Source: Bacillota bacterium
GTDB lineage: Bacteria; Bacillota; Bacilli; Bacillales; Cytobacillaceae
Length of the DNA: 7,749 nt
NCBI GenBank assembly: GCA_030705745.1
Contig: JAUZPT010000122.1
Location: 1-7,749, forward strand
Reading direction: 5' to 3'
Shown: in pieces, positions 1 through 5,814 of the stretch
How positions within the stretch are numbered: the first letter of the stretch is position 1
Layout of the letters: every line of letters starts with the position of its first letter
The notes under the pieces: model-generated
What the model was told of the DNA's origin: nothing
Database searches by the model: none
What the model saw: only the letters and a program-made list of their open reading frames with translations
Program-made: the position numbers and the translations under genes

Positions 1-840
1 CTTGATTTCATGGTATGTGCAGATTTCTACCTTTCAGAATCTGCAGAGTTTGCGGATGTTATTCTGCCCACTGTAACCTGGTCCGAAGATGAAGGAACCG
101 TTACAAATCTTGAAGGCCGTATCATCAAAATCAATAAAGCACAGGAACCGCTAGGAGAATCAAAGCCTGACTGGCAGATCCAAGTGGAATTAGCTGAACG
201 TCTTGGCAGAGGAAAATATTTTTCTCATTTAAAAACAGCTAGAGATGTAGCAGACGAATTTCGCCTTGCTTCTAAAGGCGGATATGCTGATTACTATGGC
301 GCAACTTGGGATAAAATCGACAAACAGGACGGCGTATTCTGGCCATGTAAGGATGAAAATGACAAAGGAACACCGCATATGTTCCTTGATAAAAAATTCT
401 ATCATCCAGATGGAAAAGCAAAGATTTGTGCACTTCCATACCGACCGCCTGCTGAAGAGCCGGATGAACAATATCCTTTGCGCTTAACTACTGGACGTGT
501 CGTTTTCCATTATCTATCAGGCAATCAAACTAGAAGAATTCAATTTCTGCATGATATGTGTCCAGAACCGTATGTAGAGGTGCACCCTGAAACCGCTGCA
601 AAATACGGCATCGAACATGAAGAAAACGTGAAGCTATTCACCCGACGCGGTGAATCGATATATAAAGTAAAAATTACCGAAGCCATTAGGAAGGATACTG
701 TATTTGTTCCTTACCATTTTGGCCATGACCAATCTATAAACCTATTAACTATAGCTGCTCTTGATCCGATATCACGCATGCCGGAATTTAAAGCGTGCGC
801 AGCCCAGATTGAAAAACTAGAAGTGAAGAAGGTGCACTAA
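1..840 (+). CDS. Molybdopterin oxidoreductase catalytic subunit, C-terminal part (5' end outside window)
   Basis: This is the C-terminal 279 residues of a bis-MGD molybdoenzyme of the DMSO reductase superfamily. The frame is open to the first base, so the ATG at 10 is internal and the gene starts upstream. The first part, containing the FADVILPTVTWSEDEGT segment, is the end of the molybdopterin oxidoreductase domain. From about residue 160 the molydopterin dinucleotide-binding domain is visible: YPLRLTTGR, then NQTRR, PEPYVEVHPETA, and the closing DPISRMPEFKACA. These C-terminal motifs are of the type seen in assimilatory nitrate reductases (NasC/NarB) and related formate dehydrogenases. The N-terminal [4Fe-4S] motif, any Tat signal and the molybdenum ligand lie outside the window, so substrate and cellular side cannot be decided. 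The stop codon abuts the ATG of the ferredoxin-type subunit, which points to one complex. A nitrate substrate is inferred only from the NreA-like gene downstream. Confidence 0.9.
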   Translation, partial: LDFMVCADFYLSESAEFADVILPTVTWSEDEGTVTNLEGRIIKINKAQEPLGESKPDWQIQVELAERLGRGKYFSHLKTARDVADEFRLASKGGYADYYGATWDKIDKQDGVFWPCKDENDKGTPHMFLDKKFYHPDGKAKICALPYRPPAEEPDEQYPLRLTTGRVVFHYLSGNQTRRIQFLHDMCPEPYVEVHPETAAKYGIEHEENVKLFTRRGESIYKVKITEAIRKDTVFVPYHFGHDQSINLLTIAALDPISRMPEFKACAAQIEKLEVKKVH

Positions 841-1401
841 ATGAAAAAGAGGCTGTACTTAGAACTTGAAAACTGTATAGGCTGCCGATCATGCCTCGCT
901 GCCTGCACACAGTGCGGCGGGCATGAAGAACGGAACAGGAACTATGTGTACGATGTTAACCCGCTTGTTAACAGGCAAACGATGCCTCTTATGTGCCTTC
1001 ACTGCGTCAATCCGGCATGTGCGAGAAGCTGTCCTGCCCAGGCTATTCAAATCCATGAAACAGGTGCTGTCCTCTCAGCACTTGTTGAAAAATGTATTGG
1101 CTGTCAAAATTGTACAATTGCCTGTCCGTATGGTATACCGAAATTTGATACGGAACAAAATTTAATGTACAAATGCGATCTTTGTATTGACCGTACAAAG
1201 GACGGAATTCCTCCGATGTGTGCGAGCGTATGTCCGTCTAACACGCTTCAGTGGCTAACAGATGAAGAAATTGAAGCAAAGCAAAAACAATTCAATCTCG
1301 GCAATGGAAAATGGGTAACAAGCATGCCTTATCTGGAAGGCGAAACAAATGTAAGAGTTAATCTTCCAGGAATTTTGCAAGGAGTTACGAAACTGTTTTA
1401 A
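841..1401 (+). CDS. Four-cluster [4Fe-4S] ferredoxin-type electron-transfer subunit
   Basis: The 186-residue protein has four cysteine groups: C12/C15/C18/C22, C52/C55/C60/C64, C85/C88/C91/C95 and C112/C115/C127/C131. This is the pattern of the DmsB/NrfC/PhsB/HycB family, whose members bind four [4Fe-4S] clusters and wire a molybdoenzyme to a quinol-linked or soluble partner. The third group reads CIGCQNCTIACPYG, a textbook ferredoxin motif. A seventeenth cysteine, C25, lies in CTQCGG next to the first group. There is no signal peptide or membrane segment. If the complex is outside the membrane, this subunit would have to be co-exported with a Tat-bearing partner; otherwise it is cytoplasmic. 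The ATG follows directly on the upstream TAA, with AAGGTG at 829-834 as the ribosome binding site. The likely job is to pass electrons between the molybdoenzyme and the Rieske protein encoded next. Confidence 0.93.
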   Translation: MKKRLYLELENCIGCRSCLAACTQCGGHEERNRNYVYDVNPLVNRQTMPLMCLHCVNPACARSCPAQAIQIHETGAVLSALVEKCIGCQNCTIACPYGIPKFDTEQNLMYKCDLCIDRTKDGIPPMCASVCPSNTLQWLTDEEIEAKQKQFNLGNGKWVTSMPYLEGETNVRVNLPGILQGVTKLF

Positions 1402-1412
1402 GGAGGGGTAGC

Positions 1413-1937
1413 ATGTCAGATAAAAATAAAAAAATCCCATACGATGAAGATAATTATACGCATAATATTAACCGAAACAATGAACGAAAACTTGACCGTC
1501 GCGGATTTATGAAGACACTTGTCGGTGCAGCGGGGGTATTCGCTGTTTCCTCCCTGCCTTGGGGAACTTTGGCGGCAAAGGAGCTCATGGGACTCGGTGA
1601 CAAAGAATACAAGCACAAGAAAATAACGGATGTGAAATCGATTGCCATTGGTGATGCCGTTGACTTTGCATTCCCGGGAGAACATGACAGTGCGATTTTG
1701 ATTCGCCTGTCCGAGAATCATTACGTCGCCTATCAGAATGCTTGTACCCATCTTCGCTGTCCGGTTTTTTGGGATAAAAAAGAAGAAGAAATGATTTGTC
1801 CATGCCATCACGGCAAGTTTGATGTCAAAACGGGTACACCGATTGCCGGACCGCCTCGCCGTCCGCTTCCGGAAATCCAGGTAAAAGTAGATAAAGGTGC
1901 TGTATATGCGGTAAGGGTGAAACGATATGAAGCGTAG
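1413..1937 (+). CDS. Rieske [2Fe-2S] protein with Tat signal
   Basis: This 174-residue protein has a twin-arginine motif, DRRGFMK (R29-R30), followed by a hydrophobic stretch at about 35-55. It is therefore predicted to be exported folded and either cleaved or retained as a membrane anchor, like QcrA-type Rieske proteins. The Rieske boxes are CTHLRC (C111, H113, C116) and CPCHHGKFD (C129, C131, H132). C111/H113/C129/H132 would bind the [2Fe-2S] cluster, and C116-C131 would form the disulfide typical of bc-type Rieske proteins. Residues that hydrogen-bond the cluster in high-potential Rieske proteins (Ser in CPCHGS and Tyr four residues after the His) are here G134 and F136, which suggests a lower reduction potential. 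The ATG is preceded by AGGAGG at 1401-1406, overlapping the last base of the previous stop codon. No cytochrome b gene is present nearby, so this Rieske probably serves the molybdoenzyme complex. That role is inferred from context. Confidence 0.92.
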   Translation: MSDKNKKIPYDEDNYTHNINRNNERKLDRRGFMKTLVGAAGVFAVSSLPWGTLAAKELMGLGDKEYKHKKITDVKSIAIGDAVDFAFPGEHDSAILIRLSENHYVAYQNACTHLRCPVFWDKKEEEMICPCHHGKFDVKTGTPIAGPPRRPLPEIQVKVDKGAVYAVRVKRYEA

Positions 1938-2136
1938 CTATGTAGGAGTCGCTCTCCTTTGCGCAATCTTAATGCTAAACATTATTTTCACACAATACAT
2001 GGTCCATCAATATTTTTTTGAAAATTATAAAAACACTATCATAGCGGCAGCTGTGAATGTGATTTTGTTTCCTGTAGCAATTTATATTTATAAAAGAGAT
2101 AAAAAACAAGATAAAGGTATGAAAAATCATGAATAA
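1927..2136 (+). CDS. Small two-helix membrane protein of unknown function
   Basis: The 69-residue product has two predicted transmembrane segments, at about residues 5-26 and 38-56, and a strongly charged C-terminal tail (KRDKKQDKGMKNHE). By the positive-inside rule the tail should be cytoplasmic, with the short FENYKN loop outside. I do not recognise a family. The gene overlaps the end of the Rieske gene by 11 bases and is preceded by AAGGGTG around 1915-1921, so the two are probably translationally coupled. A role as a membrane anchor for the Rieske protein or the molybdoenzyme complex is plausible but is inferred only from position. There is no pair of in-membrane histidines that would suggest a b-type haem; H27 lies at the edge of the first helix. 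Confidence 0.75.
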   Translation: MKRSYVGVALLCAILMLNIIFTQYMVHQYFFENYKNTIIAAAVNVILFPVAIYIYKRDKKQDKGMKNHE

Positions 2137-2440
2137 TGAAACCTATATCGATTTTTGTTTTATGAAAAAAGGAACCGGTGAATTCTTAAACGAAATCGAA
2201 GCCCTCCTTAAAGAACTTTTTCGTGGAAAACGATTGAATTGGTACCTTGAAGAAAAAGCTGTTGAGGATGCTTGGATGGTTGTCGCCGAGATTAAGGGGA
2301 TGAGCGACTGGAAGTCCGAGGAAGAAGCGATTATGTTCATCGAAGACACAGCACCCGAGAATTTTTGGAAGTATTTGCAGGGCTATAAATTGTTCGTCTA
2401 TCCCGCTTCGAAAGGGTGTAATAGCTGTGGAACCTATTGA
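2129..2440 (+). CDS. Small soluble protein with C-terminal CxxC, unknown function
   Basis: The 103-residue protein has no signal peptide or membrane segment. It is rich in Glu, Lys and Trp and looks like a compact alpha/beta fold (residues 1-90). It ends in GCNSCGTY, a CxxC pair (C97 and C100) at the extreme C-terminus that could bind a metal or take part in thiol chemistry. Only one other cysteine, C10, is present. I do not recognise the family. The ATG overlaps the upstream membrane-protein gene by 8 bases, with AAAGGT at 2113-2118 as ribosome binding site. Its position among redox-enzyme genes suggests an assembly, chaperone or accessory role. It is much shorter than NarJ/TorD-type chaperones and shows none of their recognisable features. 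Confidence 0.75.
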   Translation: MNNETYIDFCFMKKGTGEFLNEIEALLKELFRGKRLNWYLEEKAVEDAWMVVAEIKGMSDWKSEEEAIMFIEDTAPENFWKYLQGYKLFVYPASKGCNSCGTY

Positions 2441-2699
2441 TGTAAATTTGATCAAACAGCAGTTTGACGGCAGGAAAGCTGAAATTTCCATTACGGATCG
2501 AATGGGAAGCGATCAAGCACCTTCGGTCAGGAAATTCATTAAAAAGGTGCAGCTTTGCCCGGACAGCACGCATATACGTTTTTATTTTGATGATTTTTAT
2601 TTTCTGGCGGTACCTCTAACCGCGAAAACGAATCAAACAGAAACAGGATGGACTGCCCTCGACACTGAAAGCGGTCTTACGTATACAGTGAATTTTTAA
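2427..2699 (+). CDS. Small soluble protein, unknown function, GTG start
   Basis: The 90-residue product starts at GTG, chosen because AAAGGGTG at 2411-2418 is well spaced and because the frame overlaps the previous gene by 14 bases, continuing the overlap chain of its neighbours. The sequence suggests a mainly beta protein with alternating hydrophobic strands (KVQLCPDSTHIRFYFDDFYF, then LAVPL, then GLTYTVNF at the end). It has no membrane segment, signal peptide or known motif. Length and composition rule out a PAS or GAF domain. It is the last gene before the 53-base gap that separates the enzyme genes from the signalling genes. A function cannot be assigned; an accessory role for the enzyme complex is inferred from position only. 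Confidence 0.7.
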   Translation: MEPIDVNLIKQQFDGRKAEISITDRMGSDQAPSVRKFIKKVQLCPDSTHIRFYFDDFYFLAVPLTAKTNQTETGWTALDTESGLTYTVNF

Positions 2700-2752
2700 A
2701 TGCGATTTTTCAACAGATACGCACATCATTAAGGACGGGAAGGAGGAGAACG

Positions 2753-3457
2753 ATGGGTCTTTTATCGGCTAATCAACCAATTAGCTCATATATCATTCAA
2801 ACACAGGAAGAAGAAATTAAACGTATTGCACTTGAACTTCATGAAGGTGTTGGACAAAACCTGTATAGCCTCTATACGGGTTTGCAATTTATTGAAGCAG
2901 GTACCGGGCAGCCTCAGCTGAAAAGCTATATTCAGGAAATGGCTCGTCTGATGGAACGAACCATTCAGGAAATTAGGCTGCTTTCCGTTGAATTGCATCC
3001 TCCGTCCCTCTCCAGCCTCGGTTTGCTTCCCGCCATAAAAAGCTATACAAAGTTATTTACATCAACCTTTGGAATTCTTGTGGAAATTGAATCAAAAGGT
3101 GATGAACGGCCTATTGCCGAACAAAGCAATATAGCCGTTTTCAGAGTTTGTCAGGAAGCGCTGGCAAATGCAGCTAAATATGCGGATACATCCAGAATCA
3201 GCCTTCAATTTTCATGGGATCAGGCCGAAGTAAACATTGTCTTAAAAGACTTTGGAAAAGGTTTCGATTATGATGAAAGCTCCCCAAGCCAGTCTTCGGG
3301 CCTTGCAGCCATGAAAGAGAGGATGCTTCTGGCTGGCGGGACGTGTGCAATTTCCTCTAAAATAGGAGAAGGAACTACGATTGAAATTTCTCTTCCTCTA
3401 AGAGGAGATTCAGGAGATCAAAGGAGAGCTATAGTTGATAAAAATTCTGCTTGTTGA
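2753..3457 (+). CDS. Sensor-less histidine kinase (HisKA_3 / HATPase, NarX-NreB type)
   Basis: The 234-residue soluble protein consists almost only of a kinase transmitter. The phosphoacceptor is H30 in LELHEGVGQNLYS (HisKA_3 dimerisation domain, about residues 18-90). The ATPase domain covers about 125-217, with an N box at QEALANAAKYA (N139), a G1 box at DFGKGFD, a G2 segment at SGLAAMKERM and GEGTTIEISLP at the end. No PAS, GAF, HAMP or membrane segment precedes it; only about 20 residues lie before the His domain. The residue after the His is Glu instead of the usual Asp of the DxxxQ phosphatase motif. Start choice is secure: AAGGAGGAG at 2740-2748 sits just upstream of the ATG. The gene overlaps the response-regulator gene by 23 bases, so the pair is probably translationally coupled. 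Its H-box is very close to that of the second kinase downstream (both have GQNLYS), suggesting paralogy. Confidence 0.9.
   Translation: MGLLSANQPISSYIIQTQEEEIKRIALELHEGVGQNLYSLYTGLQFIEAGTGQPQLKSYIQEMARLMERTIQEIRLLSVELHPPSLSSLGLLPAIKSYTKLFTSTFGILVEIESKGDERPIAEQSNIAVFRVCQEALANAAKYADTSRISLQFSWDQAEVNIVLKDFGKGFDYDESSPSQSSGLAAMKERMLLAGGTCAISSKIGEGTTIEISLPLRGDSGDQRRAIVDKNSAC
3422..3427 (+). promoter_or_regulatory. Ribosome binding site deciding a TTG start
   Basis: AGGAGA lies about 8 bases before the TTG at 3435, inside the end of the kinase gene. Translation from this TTG gives MIKILLVDDH, the normal beginning of a receiver domain with its acidic pair. No ATG gives a complete N-terminus, so TTG is the start. 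Confidence 0.85.
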
Positions 3458-4088
3458 TGATCACGCTGTTGTGCGAATGGGGTTATCGATGTTGTTAAGC
3501 ACCCACCCGGGCATGCATGTTATCGGAGAAGCGTCCGAAGGTAATGAAGGTATCCGTAAGGCACTGGAAATGAAGCCTGACGTTGTTGTAATGGACTTGA
3601 GCATGCCACACGGAAAAGATGGACTTTCAGCAACTTCCGAGTTAAAAAAACAAATGCCGGAAGTAAATATCCTTATTTTAACGATGCATGACGATGAGGA
3701 GTATTTATTTCGGGCAATCCAGGCAGGCGCAGCTGGGTGCATTTTGAAAAGCGCTCCACATGATGAACTGCTGTCAGCGATTCAAACTGTTTCACAAGGA
3801 GATGCGTATCTTCATCCATCGGCGACGAAGAGATTAATGGAAGAGTATTTGGGAGGCCTCAAACAAGGTAACACCGATACATTCAATCTTCTCTCAGATA
3901 GGGAGAAAGAAGTGCTTACATTGGTTGCAAAAGGTTTTTCGAATAAAGAAATTGCCGAACAGCTTGTCATCAGCGTTAAAACTGTTGAAACGCACAAAGG
4001 GAACCTCATGGAGAAACTGCAGATGAAAACACGTCCTGAACTGGTTGCATATGCCGTGAAAAAGGGGCTGCTCGGTTATGGTTTATAA
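3435..4088 (+). CDS. NarL/LuxR-family response regulator (NreC-like)
   Basis: This is a 217-residue DNA-binding response regulator. The receiver domain (about 1-120) has the acidic pair D8/D9, the phosphoacceptor D54 in VVMDLSMP, T83 in ILTMHDDEE and K105 in GCILKSAP. The C-terminal LuxR-type helix-turn-helix (about 150-212) reads LSDREKEVLTLVAKGFSNKEIAEQLVISVKTVETHKGNLMEKL. Both domains are full length and all key residues are intact, so it should be an active transcription factor. Start is TTG, supported by AGGAGA at 3422-3427. It overlaps the sensor-less kinase by 23 bases and is followed 15 bases later by the GAF gene. The closest characterised relatives by architecture are NreC of staphylococci and NarL/DegU/LiaR-type regulators. 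It probably controls the upstream enzyme genes, but their promoter is outside the window and no binding site can be checked. Confidence 0.94.
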   Translation: MIKILLVDDHAVVRMGLSMLLSTHPGMHVIGEASEGNEGIRKALEMKPDVVVMDLSMPHGKDGLSATSELKKQMPEVNILILTMHDDEEYLFRAIQAGAAGCILKSAPHDELLSAIQTVSQGDAYLHPSATKRLMEEYLGGLKQGNTDTFNLLSDREKEVLTLVAKGFSNKEIAEQLVISVKTVETHKGNLMEKLQMKTRPELVAYAVKKGLLGYGL

Positions 4089-4103
4089 AGGGTATGTGGT
4101 TCA

Positions 4104-4565
4104 ATGAGGGAACTAATGGATGATCAGTCTATTGTAGGTGAGTGTAAAAATCTTTTGAGCGAAATTTCCTGTGATTTCGTGGGAGTCGCTTTGCAGGATG
4201 AAAAAGGCCTGAATATTCGTTGGCATTATGCTGTAGGAAATGCAAACGAAAAATATCGATTGATTACCGTTCGCTTTGGTAAGGGAATAGCAGGTAAAGT
4301 CATTTCGAGCGGGAGTCCGATCATGATCGAGGATTTCCCTAATATTTCGTACGGAAAACCTTTGGAACAGCCGATCATGCTTGCTGAAAATCTTGTTTCC
4401 TCATATGCAGTTCCTTTATTTTTTAATGGTGCTCCTAAAGGGGTTCTGCTGGTCGGAAACAGGCAGAAGCATCTTTATACGGTTGAGGATCAAAATAAGG
4501 TGAGGGAAGCTGCGAGCTCCCTGGAAAAAATACTCATACTTCACTTCGCGTCTGGAGGCTTATAA
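4104..4565 (+). CDS. GAF-domain protein, NreA-like (candidate nitrate receptor)
   Basis: The 153-residue soluble protein is a single GAF domain. Visible features are SCDFVGVALQDEKGLNIRWHYAVGN, FGKGIAGKVISSG (about 58-70), IMIEDFPN and a closing SSYAVPLFFNGAPKGVLLVGNR. The IRW segment followed by KGIAGKV resembles NreA of Staphylococcus carnosus, a GAF protein that binds nitrate and controls the kinase NreB. W40 and G61-I62-A63 fall where I recall the nitrate pocket residues to be; this alignment is from memory. The ATG has AAAGGGT at 4087-4093 as ribosome binding site. The stop overlaps the start of the PAS kinase as TAATG, so the two proteins are probably made in equal amounts, as expected for a receptor-kinase pair. 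Nitrate binding is inferred; a different small ligand is possible. Confidence 0.85.
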   Translation: MRELMDDQSIVGECKNLLSEISCDFVGVALQDEKGLNIRWHYAVGNANEKYRLITVRFGKGIAGKVISSGSPIMIEDFPNISYGKPLEQPIMLAENLVSSYAVPLFFNGAPKGVLLVGNRQKHLYTVEDQNKVREAASSLEKILILHFASGGL

Positions 4566-5695
4566 TGGAGCACAATCCGGATCATACACATAAATCAAAG
4601 AGTGATGATGCATCAAATACCGAGGACATACATTCGTTGGATTGGCAGGAGCTGGATCGTTCGATGGAAAATGCACCTTATGAGTGGATAACAGAAGAAT
4701 TGAAAAAATCGATGCAGGAATTAATGGATTTGAAATTTGCACTCGATGAATCATCGATTGTGGCCATAACGGATGCTCGTGGGAAAATTACATATGTAAA
4801 TGAACAGTTTTGCGAGATTTCTAAATTTACTTCAGAAGAATTAATTGGACATGACCATCGAATTGTCAATTCCGGGTATCATTCTAGGGAATTTTTTAAA
4901 GAAATGTGGAAGGACATCGGGTCAGGGAAAGTTTGGAAGAGCGAGATTCGCAATCGCGCAAAAGATGGGACCCTTTATTGGGTTGATACGACCATCGTTC
5001 CTTTTCTAAATGAAAAAGGAAAGCCTTATCAATATTTGTCCATCCGTTATGAAATTACAGAAAGAAAACGGGTGGAAGAGGAACTTCAGAATATGATGGG
5101 CAGAATCATCAATGTACAGGAAGAAGAACGCAAGCGTCTTTCACGCAATCTTCACGATGGGATCGGACAGAATTTATACAGCCATCTCATTACCATTAAC
5201 CGTCTGCTTTCAGAAATGGATCACCCCCTTTTGCAGCAAATGCAGGATGAAGCAGCCGAGCTAATTGAAGAAATACGCGATATCTCCTGGGAGCTTCGTC
5301 CATCCGTCCTGGATGATTTAGGCCTTGTGCCCGCCATTCGTTCCTTTTTAACGAGATACTCCGATCATTATGAGATTGATGTCATTTTTGAATGTGTTTT
5401 AAATCGCCGTCTGGATGTAAACATTGAAACGACTATTTATCGAATTATCCAGGAAGCGCTGACGAATGTCCGCAAATACGCCGGCGTATGTGAGGCGAGA
5501 GTGACAGTGAGGGAACTGGAAAGCGCTGTCCGGGTGATGATCGAGGATAAGGGTGCCGGTTTTGATTTAAAACAGGATTCCCGAGGCGTGGGTTTATTCA
5601 GTATGGACGAAAGGGCTCGTTCGGTCGGTGGTGAGCTTTCTATTTACGCTGCACCGGGAAAGGGAACAAGACTGATTTTGGAAGTGCCGATTTAA
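4565..5695 (+). CDS. PAS-domain histidine kinase (NreB-like, without Fe-S cysteines)
   Basis: The 376-residue kinase is cytoplasmic, with no membrane segment. Residues 1-40 are polar and probably disordered. A PAS/PAC module spans about 55-168, with the motifs NEQFCEIS, EELIGHDHRIVNSGYHSREFF, GKVWKSEIRNRAKDGTLYWV and YEITERK. HisKA_3 follows with H197 in RNLHDGIGQNLYS (intact DxxxQ), then a HATPase domain with QEALTNVRKYA (N301), DKGAGFD, RGVGLFSMDER and GKGTRLILEVP. The PAS domain has a single cysteine, C83, so it cannot hold the four-cysteine [4Fe-4S] oxygen sensor of Staphylococcus NreB. The PAS sequence type is shared with NifL/Aer-like sensors that bind flavin, and with haem PAS domains; the cofactor cannot be read here. 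Ribosome binding site GGAGG at 4554-4558; start overlaps the stop of the NreA-like gene. It presumably phosphorylates the response regulator under control of the GAF protein. Confidence 0.92.
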   Translation: MEHNPDHTHKSKSDDASNTEDIHSLDWQELDRSMENAPYEWITEELKKSMQELMDLKFALDESSIVAITDARGKITYVNEQFCEISKFTSEELIGHDHRIVNSGYHSREFFKEMWKDIGSGKVWKSEIRNRAKDGTLYWVDTTIVPFLNEKGKPYQYLSIRYEITERKRVEEELQNMMGRIINVQEEERKRLSRNLHDGIGQNLYSHLITINRLLSEMDHPLLQQMQDEAAELIEEIRDISWELRPSVLDDLGLVPAIRSFLTRYSDHYEIDVIFECVLNRRLDVNIETTIYRIIQEALTNVRKYAGVCEARVTVRELESAVRVMIEDKGAGFDLKQDSRGVGLFSMDERARSVGGELSIYAAPGKGTRLILEVPI

Positions 5696-5710
5696 TATTG
5701 AAGAGGATTT

Positions 5711-5762
5711 TAACGAACAGTGCTTTAGATGTCTTATGATGGACATTTTCAAGTTTACAAGT
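5711..5762 (+). repeat. Degenerate outermost unit of the 52-base tandem array
   Basis: Only the second half is recognisable. ATGATGGAC followed by ATTTT (5736-5749) matches the right arm and tail of the outer-type unit, about 51 bases upstream of the same element in the next unit. This suggests that the array once extended further left. The ATGATGGAC arm here can also pair with GTCCATCAT at 5771-5779. Confidence 0.5.
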
Positions 5763-5814
5763 TAGGTTTTGTCCATCATCGGCTGTATGACGGACATTTT
5801 GTCGCTTCGCTAGT
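5763..5814 (+). repeat. Left outer-type unit of the 52-base array
   Basis: The unit keeps the register and the frame of the inner units (TTTTGTC at the left, GAC-ATTTT after the right arm) but has different inverted-repeat arms. GTCCATCAT at 5771-5779 and ATGACGGAC at 5787-5795 are separated by CGGCTGT. One position in the right arm departs from a perfect dyad. The 3' portion (GTCGCTTCGCTAGTG) differs from that of the inner units. Confidence 0.8.

Noticed and set aside
10..12. ATG as start of the molybdoenzyme gene
   Set aside because: The frame is open to base 1 and the sequence begins in the middle of a conserved domain, so the gene is cut by the window edge.
1416..1811. Minus-strand ORF of 131 codons opposite the Rieske gene
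   Set aside because: The plus strand encodes an intact Tat-Rieske protein; the reverse frame has low-complexity Phe runs and no motif.
2700..2752. Separate promoter for the signalling genes
   Set aside because: The 53-base gap shows no convincing -35/-10 pair; I treat the genes as one transcript, though a weak promoter cannot be excluded.
4727..5068. NreB-type [4Fe-4S] oxygen sensor in the PAS kinase
   Set aside because: Only one cysteine is present in the PAS region; four are needed.
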